Of a stretch of 32,128 nucleotides of DNA, positions 18,430 through 26,714 are shown in pieces. Source of the stretch: Oscillatoria princeps RMCB-10 (GTDB lineage: Bacteria > Cyanobacteriota > Cyanobacteriia > Cyanobacteriales > Oscillatoriaceae). The stretch lies in assembly GCA_019359235.1 (NCBI GenBank), contig JAHHHT010000053.1:1-32128 (forward strand), in the 5' to 3' direction. The position numbers and the translations under genes were made by a program. Below the pieces are notes generated by a model. It had not been told where the DNA came from and searched no databases. It worked only from the letters and a program-made list of their open reading frames with translations. Position 1 is the first letter of the stretch. Every line of letters starts with the position of its first letter.

Positions 18430-19092
18430 ATGCTGATCCCCTTAACTCGCAAAACATTTGAACGACTGATTCCCGCCGTTGCCACCGGCGCTCAATACGC
18501 CTACTGCTCGGGCAAGTTCTCAGATTTTTTAAAGCGGCTGTTGATTTCTGTAGTCAGCGTGCTGCTGATTTTTCTGCTGGGACTGGCGTTAGGAGGCAGA
18601 GGCGGGGGGCAGTTGGAGCTGATCGTGGGAATCGCCGCCGGTCTGTACTGGCTTTGGGGACCGGTGGCTGCGGCCAGTTTCCGCAACGCTGAGTGCCGGC
18701 GCTATCTCTATTGCGGATTTTGGCAAGGACGGGTATTGGATGTATATATCACAGATGAAGTGGTCGGTCAAGAGGAAACCGTCAACGCCAAAGGACAGCT
18801 GGTGATCGTCGAGAACCGAGAGCGGCGGCTGAATCTGGCAGTCGGCGACCGCACTGGGTTTTCGACCGAGCTGCAAGTCCCCCTGCGCAAAGAACACTCC
18901 AACATCGCGTCGGGTCAGCTGGCTCTGATGCTGGTGATGTCCAATGAACCCAACTTGAGCCGCATTGCGAAATTCTCAGATATTTATATTCCCAGTCAAA
19001 AAGTTTGGGTGAGTGACTATCCCTACCTGCGGCGGGATGAATTTGTTGAGGTCAGCCAGCAATTGCGCTCCCGCAAGAAATCCGCAGGTTAG
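18430..19092 (+). CDS. Conserved cyanobacterial membrane protein, function unknown
   Basis: The product has 220 residues. Two hydrophobic helices are visible (about 36-55 and 63-83), separated by a glycine-rich GGRGGGQLE loop. The remainder, from about residue 95, is a soluble domain starting YLYCGFWQGRVLDVYITDE, with alternating beta-like stretches and no motif that I can assign. Similar proteins are sometimes labelled phosphate transporter permeases, but no ABC permease loop is present, so I do not use that name. It lies divergent to the TerB-like gene with about 115 bases between the starts. The next 495 bases downstream are repeats. Confidence 0.75.
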   Translation: MLIPLTRKTFERLIPAVATGAQYAYCSGKFSDFLKRLLISVVSVLLIFLLGLALGGRGGGQLELIVGIAAGLYWLWGPVAAASFRNAECRRYLYCGFWQGRVLDVYITDEVVGQEETVNAKGQLVIVENRERRLNLAVGDRTGFSTELQVPLRKEHSNIASGQLALMLVMSNEPNLSRIAKFSDIYIPSQKVWVSDYPYLRRDEFVEVSQQLRSRKKSAG

Positions 19093-19180
19093 GGGTCAGG
19101 GGTCAGGGGTCAGGGGTTAGGGGTTAGGGTTAGGGGTTAGGTGTTAGGGGTTAGGTGGTAGGTGGTAGGTGGTGTGCCTA
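19090..19180. repeat. GGGGTCA/GGGGTTAG tandem repeat
   Basis: The stretch reads as three GGGGTCA units, then several GGGGTTA and GGTGTTA units, then GGTGGTA units, a degenerate seven-base tandem. The opposite-strand form (CCCCTAA) occurs at about 19556-19588, 20459-20520 and 27065-27330. Short telomere-like tandems of this kind are common spacer repeats in this window. Confidence 0.75.
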
Positions 19181-19210
19181 ACTCCTAAGAGGTCATTTAT
19201 AAAGAAAATC

Positions 19211-19320
19211 TAGATCCCCCCAACCCCCCTTAAAAAGGGGGGCTTAAGAGTTCCCCCCCGTTTTTTAGATCCCCCCAACCCCCCTTAAAAAGGGGGGCTT
19301 AAGAGTTCCCCCCCCTTTTT
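19211..19320. repeat. Two direct copies of a 55-base C/G-run repeat
   Basis: Each copy starts TAGATCCCCCCAACCCCCC, passes through TTAAAAAGGGGGGCTTAAGA and ends in a C run followed by a T run. CCCCCCTT and AAGGGGGG can pair within each copy. A related sequence has entered the drmMI reading frame at 29242-29302. The rest of the 19093-19587 spacer consists of C-rich repeat words around 19360 and 19480; no gene is seen. Confidence 0.8.
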
Positions 19321-19587
19321 TAGCTACTGTTTATACATATCTTGGGCAAGTGACTGCAGCCTCGCCCCTCACCCCCCAGCCCCCCTCTCCCACTTTGGGG
19401 TGAGGGGGGAGAAAGAGGTTCTTCCAACTTCATGGAAAATTGGCATCACAGGGATTTGTGTGTGAACCGTAGCCTTTTTAAGGGGGGGGTAGGGGGGGGA
19501 TCTTTTCCCGATCTGGGCGCTGACTGGCATTTAATATTTACTTTATAAATCAGCTCTAACCCCTCACCCCTGTCCCCTAACCCCTAA

Positions 19588-20220
19588 TTACAAACCGCTC
19601 CTTCCTTCTTGCCCGTATGCTTGCCACGCCAGGTCTACCAGTCCATTGACAATGGCCACCGCCACCACCGCACTGCCCTTGCGTCCCTCAATGCGAATGT
19701 GAGGGACGAGGGAGTCATTCAGCCTAGCTTTGGCTACATCCACATCCACAAAGCCGGCAGGGGTGCCAATCACGAGGGCGGGTCTGATCTCCTCCGCTTC
19801 AATCAGCTCTACTATGGCGGTTAGGGCCGTCTGGGCCTGACCCACCACAAAGATTGCCTCCGGATAGCGTCTGGCTAGGGTTTCAATGCCCCAAGCGGCG
19901 CGAGTTTTTTCTTTTTGGGGGCGCGTCAGTGCTTCCATGCTGCAGTACACCGGATTGGCAAAGGTGTTTTGGATCTGGGGCGCAATGCCAACCTGCACCA
20001 TCGGCACATCTACGACAATAGTGGTGCGAGCCGCCAGCGCCGCCGCCCCAGCTTGCAGGGCTTGCTCAGAAAAGTGAATCAGCGATTTGTACTCAAAGTC
20101 AGCTGTTGCGGAAATCACCCGCCGCAATATCTCGTATTCTGCCGGTGAAAAAGAGTGGTCGCCGATTTCTCGGTCAATAATTGCCAGACTCTGGGCGTCG
20201 GTTACGTGCCATTCGATCAT
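19588..20220 (-). CDS. cobH: Precorrin-8X methylmutase
   Basis: The product has 210 residues, the usual length. The enzyme moves the C-11 methyl group to C-12, converting precorrin-8X to hydrogenobyrinate, or the cobalt form to cobyrinate if this lineage uses the CbiC route. Recognisable blocks are ATADFEYKSLIHFSEQAL with the candidate catalytic histidine H49, VVDVPMVQVGI, NPVYCSMEA, FVVGQAQTALTAIVELI and GTPAGFVDV. I choose the start at 20220 (MIEWHVTD) over the upstream open extension to 20280, which is arginine-rich and unlike the family. No other cobalamin gene is in the window, so it is not in a cob operon here. cbiC would be an equally fair symbol. Confidence 0.95.
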   Translation of the reverse strand: MIEWHVTDAQSLAIIDREIGDHSFSPAEYEILRRVISATADFEYKSLIHFSEQALQAGAAALAARTTIVVDVPMVQVGIAPQIQNTFANPVYCSMEALTRPQKEKTRAAWGIETLARRYPEAIFVVGQAQTALTAIVELIEAEEIRPALVIGTPAGFVDVDVAKARLNDSLVPHIRIEGRKGSAVVAVAIVNGLVDLAWQAYGQEGRSGL

Positions 20221-20340
20221 AAATCTTCTCGGCGCTCTTCCCCTTCTTTCCCGCTGGACAGAAGGAGCGCTGCCCTCCATACGTTTAATGTTAAAAACTT
20301 TAAATCTTTTTAAGAAGCTTTAATAAACATTGTTATCTCT

Positions 20341-20387
20341 CGTTCCCAGGCAGAGCCTGGGAACGCAATCTGGAGGCTCTGCCTCCT
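20341..20387. repeat. Two adjacent perfect hairpins
   Basis: CGTTCCCAGGC-AGA-GCCTGGGAACG (20341-20365) has an 11-base stem with a three-base loop. GGAGGC-TCT-GCCTCC (20373-20387) follows. Both words share the AGGC-TCTGCC theme. This is a dispersed repeat in the 20221-20530 spacer, which otherwise holds only the CCTAACA tandem and the psb32 terminator. Confidence 0.75.
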
Positions 20388-20458
20388 TTCAACGGAAAAT
20401 CAGGTTAAAAGCCTAACAGCTTAGTTAGGGGATAGGGGATAGGGGTGATGTCTAACAT

Positions 20459-20520
20459 CTAAAACCCTAAACCCTAAAACCTAAAACGTAGCACCTAACA
20501 CCTAACACCTAACACCTAAA
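20459..20520. repeat. CCTAACA/CCTAAAA tandem repeat
   Basis: Seven-base units alternate between ACCCTAA, ACCTAAA and four regular CACCTAA units. It is the degenerate telomere-like tandem on the opposite strand to the one at 19090-19180. It ends directly at the A run of the psb32 terminator. Confidence 0.75.
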
Positions 20521-20547
20521 AAAACCGGCTTCAGGTTTCAGAAGCCG
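20518..20547 (-). terminator. Intrinsic terminator of psb32, overlapping its last codons
   Basis: On the minus strand the sequence reads CGGCTTC, an eight-base loop TGAAACCT, GAAGCCG, one G, and then seven T. The stop codon of psb32 (20531-20533) lies in this hairpin, so the end of the coding sequence also forms the terminator. Stem and T-tract are perfect enough for a confident call. Confidence 0.8.
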
Positions 20548-21331
20548 AGGATTGGCTGAGAACCGGCGTCAGGTAGGCGACTAAAATTCCGAGGATGAAA
20601 CCGACAATATTGCGGAATAAGGGCAGCCACTCGGCGGTGCGGCTGATCACTGGCCCAATGCCGAAGGCGACAAACAGGATGCCCCACAGGGGGGAGAAAA
20701 TCAGCGCCCACTGCCACGCAAAGATTTTTCCATCGCGGGGTTGAGCGGCAAATCCAAACACCAGCCCACCAATGACAGAAGTAATCAGAGTCAAAATCCA
20801 CTGCTCTCTGGGCAAACCGGGCACAACCCGGCAGCCGCCCTGGCGCAAACAAGTCTTGATCGACTCTAGGGACTGCACGATGGCTTGGTCTTCGCCCTCT
20901 TCGCGCACGAAGAACTGATTGCCGAAGCGAGTTTGCAACTCTACCCAGAAGGTGCGGGGCAGCAGCGGGTAGAGGTCATCCCCGACATTGAAGTTTAGCA
21001 GATTGCCGCCGCGCGGATCGGCAACCAGCAGCACGCTCTTGTTATCCAAACCCCAAAATTTCTTCACCGCCCGTCCTGGTGTCCGGTCATACTGGGTCAA
21101 AACTCGCAGTTTGAAGCCGGTTTCGGCTTCAAACTGCTGCAGGTCTTTGTCCAGCGCCTCTTCCTGTACGGCGGTCAGGGACTTGGCCAAGTCAATCACC
21201 GCTGTCTGGGTCTCGGGAAGCAAGTCCGGATTCTCGTAGGCCCGGGCCACCGGCGCTATCGCCCAAGCGGATACAGCCAGGAACACTGCGGCTAAGGATA
21301 CCAGAAGTCTTTGACCAAATAGCTGTTTCAT
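20531..21331 (-). CDS. psb32: TPM-domain photosystem II repair protein (Psb32-like)
   Basis: The product has 266 residues. A signal peptide is clear: MKQLFGQR, a hydrophobic stretch, then A-R-A before YENPDLLPE at about residue 31. Residues 38-165 are a TPM (DUF477) domain: VIDLAKSLTAVQEEALDKDL, FEAETGFKLRVLT, SVLLVADPRGGNLLNFNVG and FWVELQTRFGNQFF. Two cysteines follow (CLRQGGC). Three hydrophobic segments occupy about 177-198, 207-229 and 238-258, so the TPM domain would be lumenal or periplasmic and anchored in the membrane. This is the layout of cyanobacterial Psb32 and plant TLP18.3, which protect photosystem II or aid its repair. The assignment follows domain order; other TPM proteins are possible. 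An intrinsic terminator overlaps the 3' end. Confidence 0.88.
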   Translation of the reverse strand: MKQLFGQRLLVSLAAVFLAVSAWAIAPVARAYENPDLLPETQTAVIDLAKSLTAVQEEALDKDLQQFEAETGFKLRVLTQYDRTPGRAVKKFWGLDNKSVLLVADPRGGNLLNFNVGDDLYPLLPRTFWVELQTRFGNQFFVREEGEDQAIVQSLESIKTCLRQGGCRVVPGLPREQWILTLITSVIGGLVFGFAAQPRDGKIFAWQWALIFSPLWGILFVAFGIGPVISRTAEWLPLFRNIVGFILGILVAYLTPVLSQSSASET

Positions 21332-21654
21332 GGCAAGTTCTATAGTCTCTCGTGCTGGCCCTAACGGTTTGTCTTATACGTTAATAAAAAAGATAACATT
21401 TCTTTACACAATTTTAAGTTGCGCGACAGCGCTCACTTCTGAGACAGGCCGGCATGGCCCGCCCCCAAGGCCCTGCCGGCCCGACTCCTTCGTTCCAAGA
21501 GCCGGCCCCCAAGTCACCGCAATACCATATAATTGGCACAGCAGCGCTATATTAATTATTTTTTAATGCAGTGCCGGCACAGGGCCCACACAAGAGCAGG
21601 ACTTGGGCACAACCATGAAAGAAACCGGGTTTCTGGTGCGATACCCTGCGCTGA

Positions 21655-21794
21655 TATAGCAATAGACAGCTCAGTAATGGACACCGGGATACGAAGTATA
21701 GGCGTAGAGCAGGCGTTCCCTCCGCACCCTCTAGGTCTCTGGGACAGGCGAGACGCCTGTCCTACGTCCGTGCCCAATATGACTGCTGCTATAG
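21655..21794. repeat. MITE-like element, copy 4
   Basis: The left end is TATAGCAATAGACAGCTCAG and the right end is AATATGACTGCTGCTATAG. The interior has GGCGTTCCCTCCGC and a perfect inner hairpin GGACAGGCG-AGA-CGCCTGTCC. GAAACCGGGTTTC palindromes flank it at 21620-21634 and 21811-21825. The 21332-21865 spacer contains nothing else that I recognise. Confidence 0.65.
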
Positions 21795-21865
21795 TCTAGG
21801 GATCAGGTTGAGAAACCCGGTTTCTGCGTAAGCTCTAAAGAGATTCAAAACCTATTTAAGCGGAC

Positions 21866-22306
21866 ATGATGACTGTTCCCAGTTTCCGCTCCCTGCGGTT
21901 TCGCGCCTACCGCACCGTCCTGGCGATCGTCGCGCTCGCACTCATACCCGTGGGCTTGTGCACTAAGGCTTACCGGGGTCAGCTTGACTGGTGGGTGAAC
22001 GATTATGCCGGTGCGATCCTCTACGAAGCCTTCTGGATAGTGCTGGTGGCCTTCATCTGGCCACAGGCGTCGCCGGCCAAAGTGGCCACCGGCGTTTTCG
22101 CCGCCACGGCACTGCTGGAATGCCTCCAGCTGTGGCAGCCCCCATTCTTGCAAGCGATTCGGGCCACATGGGTAGGGCGCACTCTCCTGGGCACCACTTT
22201 TGTCTGGTGGGACTTCCTCTACTATGTTTTGGGATGCGCCCTGACTTGGCTAGCGCTGCGCTACCTCAAATCCAAGCTTGTGAAAGTTAAGGAAGAAACC
22301 GTGTAG
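21866..22306 (+). CDS. DUF2809 family membrane protein
   Basis: The product has 146 residues with about four hydrophobic segments (15-33, 46-66, 72-92 and 118-136). The family pattern is recognisable: GLCTKAYRGQLDWWVNDYAG, ILYEAFWIVL, ALLECLQLWQPPFLQAIR and RTLLGTTFVWWDFLYYVLGC. Members are small integral membrane proteins of unknown function. Two ATG codons start the frame at 21866 and 21869; either may be used. The gene is followed within 25 bases by a palindromic repeat pair, then msrA on the same strand. Confidence 0.88.
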   Translation: MMTVPSFRSLRFRAYRTVLAIVALALIPVGLCTKAYRGQLDWWVNDYAGAILYEAFWIVLVAFIWPQASPAKVATGVFAATALLECLQLWQPPFLQAIRATWVGRTLLGTTFVWWDFLYYVLGCALTWLALRYLKSKLVKVKEETV

Positions 22307-22330
22307 AGTGCCGGTGCGGCGCTACAGAAA

Positions 22331-22477
22331 GTAGGGTGCGTTCCGCGTCATCCATTCTCGGACAGATAATGGTGCTGACTCGCACGCGGAACGCACCGCT
22401 ACAGGAGGGGGGGTGCGTTCCGCCTTATCTATTTCCGCACACAAATAAGGGGTGCACTCAGGCGGAACGCACCCTAC
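22331..22477. repeat. Two GTAGGGTGCGTT palindromic elements before msrA
   Basis: Element 22331-22402 starts GTAGGGTGCGTTCCGCGT and ends ACGCGGAACGCACCGCTAC. Element 22411-22477 starts GGGTGCGTTCCGCC and ends GGCGGAACGCACCCTAC. Both have stems of 13 or more bases enclosing about 35-40 bases of unrelated core. They belong to the palindrome family that recurs from here to the end of the window. They lie just upstream of the msrA start and could affect its transcript. Confidence 0.9.
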
Positions 22478-22498
22478 AGAGTATGGGAGAAGAAAAAC

Positions 22499-22972
22499 AT
22501 GAATTTTGCCACATTTGCCGCCGGCTGTTTTTGGGGAGTAGAAGACAGGTTTCGCCAAGTCAAAGGGGTTATTGCAACTGCAGCCGGCTACACCGGCGGG
22601 CACTTTCCCAATCCCTGCCATCTCGATGTTTGCGCCAGAATTACCGGGCACGCCGAGGCGGTGCGGGTGGAGTATGACCCCAATCTAGTAACCTATGAAC
22701 AGCTGCTGGAAGTGTTTTGGGATTGCCACGATCCCACTCAACTCAACCGGCAGGGTCCAGACCGGGGGGAGCAGTACCGCTCTGCTATATTCTACCACAC
22801 TCCTGAGCAGGAAAAAGCCGCCCGGGCATCCAAGTTAAAACTGCAGATGTCAGGGAAATATGATAGGGATATTGTTACCGAGATAAAGCCGGCGGGAGAG
22901 TTCTGGGTTGCGGCGGAGGAACACCAGCAGTATTTTGAGAAGAAACGGCGCAGGGGTGAGGGAAAAATCTGA
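22499..22972 (+). CDS. msrA: Peptide methionine sulfoxide reductase MsrA
   Basis: The product has 157 residues. MsrA reduces the S-epimer of methionine sulfoxide in proteins. The catalytic motif GCFWGVE (9-15) carries C10. Other family blocks are [12 protein letters not shown] (28-39), [14 protein letters not shown] (48-61) and [20 protein letters not shown] (75-94), and the C-terminal [14 protein letters not shown]40 and C45 are possible extra redox cysteines. The C terminus is short, as in many bacterial forms. The start at 22499 lies just before the conserved N-terminal beta strand. It is the first gene on the plus strand downstream of a palindromic repeat pair. Confidence 0.96.
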   Translation: MNFATFAAGCFWGVEDRFRQVKGVIATAAGYTGGHFPNPCHLDVCARITGHAEAVRVEYDPNLVTYEQLLEVFWDCHDPTQLNRQGPDRGEQYRSAIFYHTPEQEKAARASKLKLQMSGKYDRDIVTEIKPAGEFWVAAEEHQQYFEKKRRRGEGKI

Positions 22973-23103
22973 TATAATGTGCGGTTGACTCACGGGAATT
23001 TGGAGCCGGCCCTGCGGATAGAGCCCGCAGGACAGGCGGAAATGCCTGTGCCAGTATTCTGTTGAGCCGATTGCTATATTGTGGGGATGCAACTGAAAGT
23101 GAT

Positions 23104-26100
23104 ATGATGGTAGAAACAGGTCAAATTGTACGGGTGCGGTCGCGACAGTATCTCGTGGAAGAGGTTGTCCCGAAACCGTCTGATACAGAAGACACTTTAG
23201 TGCGGCTCTCCTGTCTGGAAGACGAGGCGCTGGGGGAATCTCTGGAAGTGCTGTGGGAGCGAGAAGTGGATGCGGTTGGCGCGGGGGAAACTTCGTGGGA
23301 GTCTGTCGCCAGTCGGGGATTTGATGCGCCGAAATACTTTTCGGCTTACCTGCACGCGCTGCGCTGGAATTGCGTTACGTCTACAGAAGCTAGGCTTTTT
23401 CAAGCTCCCTACCGGGCGGGGATTGAAGTGAAGGCATACCAGCTGGAACCGCTGAGGAAAGCTCTGCTGATGCCTAGAGTCGGGCTGTTTATTGCCGATG
23501 ATGTTGGGTTGGGTAAAACCATTGAGGCGGGGCTGATTTTGCGGGAGATGCTGATGCGGCAAAAGGTGCGGCGTGTGGTGATATCTTGCCCGCCTTCTGT
23601 GGTTCGCCAGTGGCGAGAGGAAATGGAGAGCCGGTTCGGACTGACTTTTATTATTTTAGACCGGCAATTTGTCGCCAGCCGCCGGCAGGAGCGGGGGTAT
23701 GGGATTAATCCGTGGGCGACGCACACTCGTTTTATTATATCACATGCGCTGCTGCGAGATGAGACTTATGCGGCACCTTTAAGAGACTGGCTGGGGGAAT
23801 TTTGCGCCGGCTCGATGCTGATTTTGGATGAGGCTCACAACGCCGCACCGGCAAGCGGTGCCAAGTATGCGGTGGACTCGCAGCTGACGCGAACGGTTCG
23901 GGAGATAGCGCCGCGCTTTGAGCACAAGCTGTTCCTTTCGGCAACGCCGCACAACGGACATTCTAACAGTTTCGCGGCTTTGCTGGAAATGCTGGACTCG
24001 CAGCGGTTTTGCCGGGGGGTGCCGGTGCGGAATTCCAAGTTGCTGGATGCGGTGATGGTGCGCCGGCTGAAGCGGGATTTGCGGGAGGTGGGAGTGGATG
24101 ATTTTCCTAAGCGGGAAGTGATTCCGATTGTGATTGACGGTTTGCCAGAAGATGCGGTAGAATTGAAGCTATCTCGGCTGCTGCAAGAGTACCGGCAGTT
24201 GCGGGAGGAGCGGCTGAAAAATGAGTCGAAGTCAAGGCAAGCCGCTGCTTTGCTGGTGATCACTTCGCTGCAGAAGCGATTGCTGTCCTCGATTGAGGCA
24301 TTCGCCCGCACTTTGAGGGCGCACCGGCAGGCGATCGAGTCAGTAGGGTGCGTTGCGCCACCGGATGAAACACAGCAAAGAAGAATGGGGGCGAGCAACG
24401 CACCCTACATTGCTCAGGTAGGGTGCGTTGCGCCACCGGATGAAACACAGCAAAGAAGAATGGGGGCGAGCAACGCACCCTACTCGCTGCTGTCAGAATC
24501 GCCGGGGGCGGATGACGAGCGGGCGGAACTTTCGGATGAGGAAATCCAAGCGGAAGAAGACGCTGAAATGAAAGCAGCAACTCAGGTGGGGTGCGTTGCG
24601 CCATTGGATGAAACACAGCAAAAAAGAATGGGGGCGAGCAACGCACCCTACATTGCACCGGCTCTCACGCCGCGCGAGTTGGAGCTGCTCGCCGAGATGG
24701 CAGAAATTGCCGGTGCGGCGCGGTTTGAGGCGGACTCTCGCATCAAAAAGCTGGTAGAGTGGGTTCAGGAAAATCTCTGTCCGGATTTGGGAAAGCCAGA
24801 TGCGGCTTGGCTGGACCGGCGGGTGCTGATTTTCACGGAATACACGGATACAAAGCGCTATTTGCAGGAGATGCTGCAATCGGCAATTGCCGGCTCTCAC
24901 CGGGAAAAGGAGCGGATTGAGGTGTTTCACGGCGGGATTGGGGAAGAGCGGCGGGAAGCGATTAAGCTGGCTTTTAATACGAAACCGTCGGCACACCCGC
25001 TGCGGATTCTGATCGCGACTGATGCGGCGCGAGAGGGGGTGAATTTGCAAAATTACTGCGCGGATTTGTTCCACTTTGACGTGCCTTGGAATCCCAGCCG
25101 GATGGAGCAGCGCAACGGGCGAATTGACCGGAAATTGCAGCGCTCTCCTGTTGTGCGGTGCCACTATTTTGTTTTGCCGCAGCGGGCGGAAGATCGGGTG
25201 CTGGATGTGCTGGTGAGGAAGACGGCGACGATTCAAAAAGAACTGGGAAGTCTGACGCCGGTGGTGCAGAAAAATTTGTCGCGGCTGCTGGAAAAGGGGA
25301 TTGGATATCAGGAGGCGGACAGTCTCGCCGCCTCGATTGAACAATTGGGGGCTGCTGGAGATTTTGACAGCTCGCCTCACAGCAAAGTTATCGGGGAAGA
25401 GTTGGAAGCCGTCAAAGTGGGAAAGGCGGAGCTGGCTAAGCAAATTGAGGGCTTGCGAAAAATGCTGGAAGCTTCTCAGGATTGGCTGGGATTTGATGAC
25501 GGGCATTTTCGCGATGCGATCTCGGCGTCTCTGGAAATTTTGGGGGCGAAACCTATAGAGCCGGTGAATCCGCACTCGGCGGCGACAGCGCCGGTGGCGC
25601 AGTGGGCGCTTCCCGCGCTCTCAGAGCGGTTCGGGGCTGATCCCACTTGGAGCGCCACTCTGGACACGTTGAGAGCGCCCCGGAAAAAGGGGCAAAACCT
25701 GTGGGATTGGCGGCGGTGTGCGCCGGTGCGCCCGGTTGTTTTTCGCGATCCGGCTTCGCTGGATGGGGAGGTGGTGCACTTGCACTTGGAGCACCGGCTG
25801 GCGCAGCGGCTTTTGGGGCGGTTTCTGGCGCAGGGCTTTTTGCATGACGAGCTGACTCGCGCTTGCGTCTGCCTTACGGATGACCCCGTTCCAAAGGTGA
25901 TGGCGCTCGGTCGTCTTTCGCTGTATGGCGAGCGTGCGTCTAGATTGCATGATGAGGTGATTGCGGTGGCGGCGGAGTGGGCTGAGCCGAGTGCGAGGGG
26001 GCGCAAAAAGTTGCGACCTTTGGGGGAAAATGACAAGGAGAATGTGCTGCAGTTGCTGGAAATTTCTCTGGCGTCTCCCCGGTTGCGAGAGGTTCCGGAA

Positions 26101-26493
26101 TGGGTGAAGTTGCGGCTGCGCGAAAGTGCGGCGCAGGATGTGGGGGAGCTGATTCCGCATTTGAAATTGCGGGCTGAAAAATTGGCAGAACGGGCGCAGC
26201 GAAAGCTGTCGGCGAGAGGGGAAAAGGAAGCGGCGGAAATGGCGAGGATTTTGCAGGAACAGCGCCAGCAGATTTTGTCTCGCGAGAAGGAAACTGAGGC
26301 GGTGCAGCTGTCTCTATTTGAGGAAAACGAGCAGCGCCAAATTGAAGCTGACCGGCGCTACTGGAAAAAGCGTCTGGCGAGTCTGGAACAGGAGCTGACA
26401 GAGGAGCCACGGCGGATTGAGGCGACTTACCAGGTTAAGGCGGTGCGCGTCGAGCCGGTGGGGTTAGTATATTTATATCCGGTTACCGGTTAG
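23104..26493 (+). CDS. drmD: SNF2-family helicase, DISARM DrmD candidate
   Basis: The product has 1129 residues. An N-terminal region leads into FSAYLHALRWNCVTSTEARL and FQAPYRAGIEVKAYQLEPLR, then the SNF2 motor: Walker A DDVGLGKT (132-139), DEAH at 242-245, SATPHNGH (279-286), IATDAAREGVNLQN (637-650) and QRNGRIDR (669-676). The order and sequence style match DrmD, the helicase marking class 1 DISARM. Between the two motor lobes (414-516) there are three in-frame peptide inserts encoded by palindromic repeats, embedded in an acidic linker. A QLSLF pentapeptide at 1068-1072 matches the known sliding-clamp binding consensus. The start is the first of two ATG codons at 23104 and 23107; a TTG at 23062 is less likely. 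The next intact gene on the strand is a drmMI-like methyltransferase. Family is firm; the DISARM assignment needs the neighbours beyond the window. Confidence 0.85.
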   Translation: MMVETGQIVRVRSRQYLVEEVVPKPSDTEDTLVRLSCLEDEALGESLEVLWEREVDAVGAGETSWESVASRGFDAPKYFSAYLHALRWNCVTSTEARLFQAPYRAGIEVKAYQLEPLRKALLMPRVGLFIADDVGLGKTIEAGLILREMLMRQKVRRVVISCPPSVVRQWREEMESRFGLTFIILDRQFVASRRQERGYGINPWATHTRFIISHALLRDETYAAPLRDWLGEFCAGSMLILDEAHNAAPASGAKYAVDSQLTRTVREIAPRFEHKLFLSATPHNGHSNSFAALLEMLDSQRFCRGVPVRNSKLLDAVMVRRLKRDLREVGVDDFPKREVIPIVIDGLPEDAVELKLSRLLQEYRQLREERLKNESKSRQAAALLVITSLQKRLLSSIEAFARTLRAHRQAIESVGCVAPPDETQQRRMGASNAPYIAQVGCVAPPDETQQRRMGASNAPYSLLSESPGADDERAELSDEEIQAEEDAEMKAATQVGCVAPLDETQQKRMGASNAPYIAPALTPRELELLAEMAEIAGAARFEADSRIKKLVEWVQENLCPDLGKPDAAWLDRRVLIFTEYTDTKRYLQEMLQSAIAGSHREKERIEVFHGGIGEERREAIKLAFNTKPSAHPLRILIATDAAREGVNLQNYCADLFHFDVPWNPSRMEQRNGRIDRKLQRSPVVRCHYFVLPQRAEDRVLDVLVRKTATIQKELGSLTPVVQKNLSRLLEKGIGYQEADSLAASIEQLGAAGDFDSSPHSKVIGEELEAVKVGKAELAKQIEGLRKMLEASQDWLGFDDGHFRDAISASLEILGAKPIEPVNPHSAATAPVAQWALPALSERFGADPTWSATLDTLRAPRKKGQNLWDWRRCAPVRPVVFRDPASLDGEVVHLHLEHRLAQRLLGRFLAQGFLHDELTRACVCLTDDPVPKVMALGRLSLYGERASRLHDEVIAVAAEWAEPSARGRKKLRPLGENDKENVLQLLEISLASPRLREVPEWVKLRLRESAAQDVGELIPHLKLRAEKLAERAQRKLSARGEKEAAEMARILQEQRQQILSREKETEAVQLSLFEENEQRQIEADRRYWKKRLASLEQELTEEPRRIEATYQVKAVRVEPVGLVYLYPVTG
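24343..24408. repeat. In-frame palindromic element in drmD, copy 1
   Basis: The element is 66 bases (22 codons). It starts GTAGGGTGCGTTGC and ends GCAACGCACCCTAC, a perfect 14-base inverted repeat. It is read as V-G-C-V-A-P-P ... S-N-A-P-Y. Removing it leaves the helicase frame intact. Confidence 0.95.
24418..24483. repeat. In-frame palindromic element in drmD, copy 2
   Basis: It is identical to copy 1 in all 66 bases and separated from it by nine bases (ATTGCTCAG). The identity and short spacing indicate a recent tandem duplication. It is read in the same frame. Confidence 0.95.
24586..24651. repeat. In-frame palindromic element in drmD, copy 3
   Basis: It is 66 bases long with four differences from copies 1 and 2. 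These give one silent change (GTA to GTG), one proline to leucine and one arginine to lysine. It is preceded by ACTCAG, as copy 2 is by GCTCAG, and the host codons between copies 2 and 3 are strongly acidic. Confidence 0.95.
26305..26319 (+). other. Putative sliding-clamp binding motif QLSLF in DrmD
   Basis: Codons 1068-1072 encode Q-L-S-L-F in a polar, probably helical tail. This is the consensus pentapeptide by which bacterial proteins bind the beta sliding clamp. The motif is seen directly; binding is an inference. Confidence 0.45.
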
Positions 26494-26495
26494 GT

Positions 26496-26531
26496 GTAGG
26501 GTGCGTTCCCTCGCGCGGGAACGCACCCTAC
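26496..26531. repeat. Short GTAGGGTGCGTTCC hairpin after drmD
   Basis: It starts two bases after the drmD stop codon. GTAGGGTGCGTTCC and GGAACGCACCCTAC flank a small GC-rich loop, giving a stem of about 15 bases without a T-tract. It could stabilise the 3' end of the drmD transcript. Confidence 0.9.
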
Positions 26532-26679
26532 CGGCACATACGGAGGGAATTGCAATGACAGCAACCGAAATAAAACTGTGGACTGTGGATGAATATCACC
26601 GGCTGATAGACGCCGGCTTTTTGACTGAGGATGACAAAGTTGAACTGCTAGAAGGTAGAATTGTACAAAACAGTTAGTT

Positions 26680-26714
26680 GTAGGGTGCGTTCCCTAAGAG
26701 GGAACGCACCCTAC
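26680..26714. repeat. Hairpin element inside the Uma2 pseudogene, copy 1
   Basis: GTAGGGTGCGTTCCCT-AAG-AGGGAACGCACCCTAC is a perfect 16-base stem with a three-base loop. It replaces the centre of the Uma2 gene, so its arrival was linked to a deletion or the deletion came later. Confidence 0.95.

Noticed and set aside
24493-25575. 360-codon open frame on the minus strand inside drmD
   Set aside because: It is antisense to helicase motifs and contains no recognisable domain.
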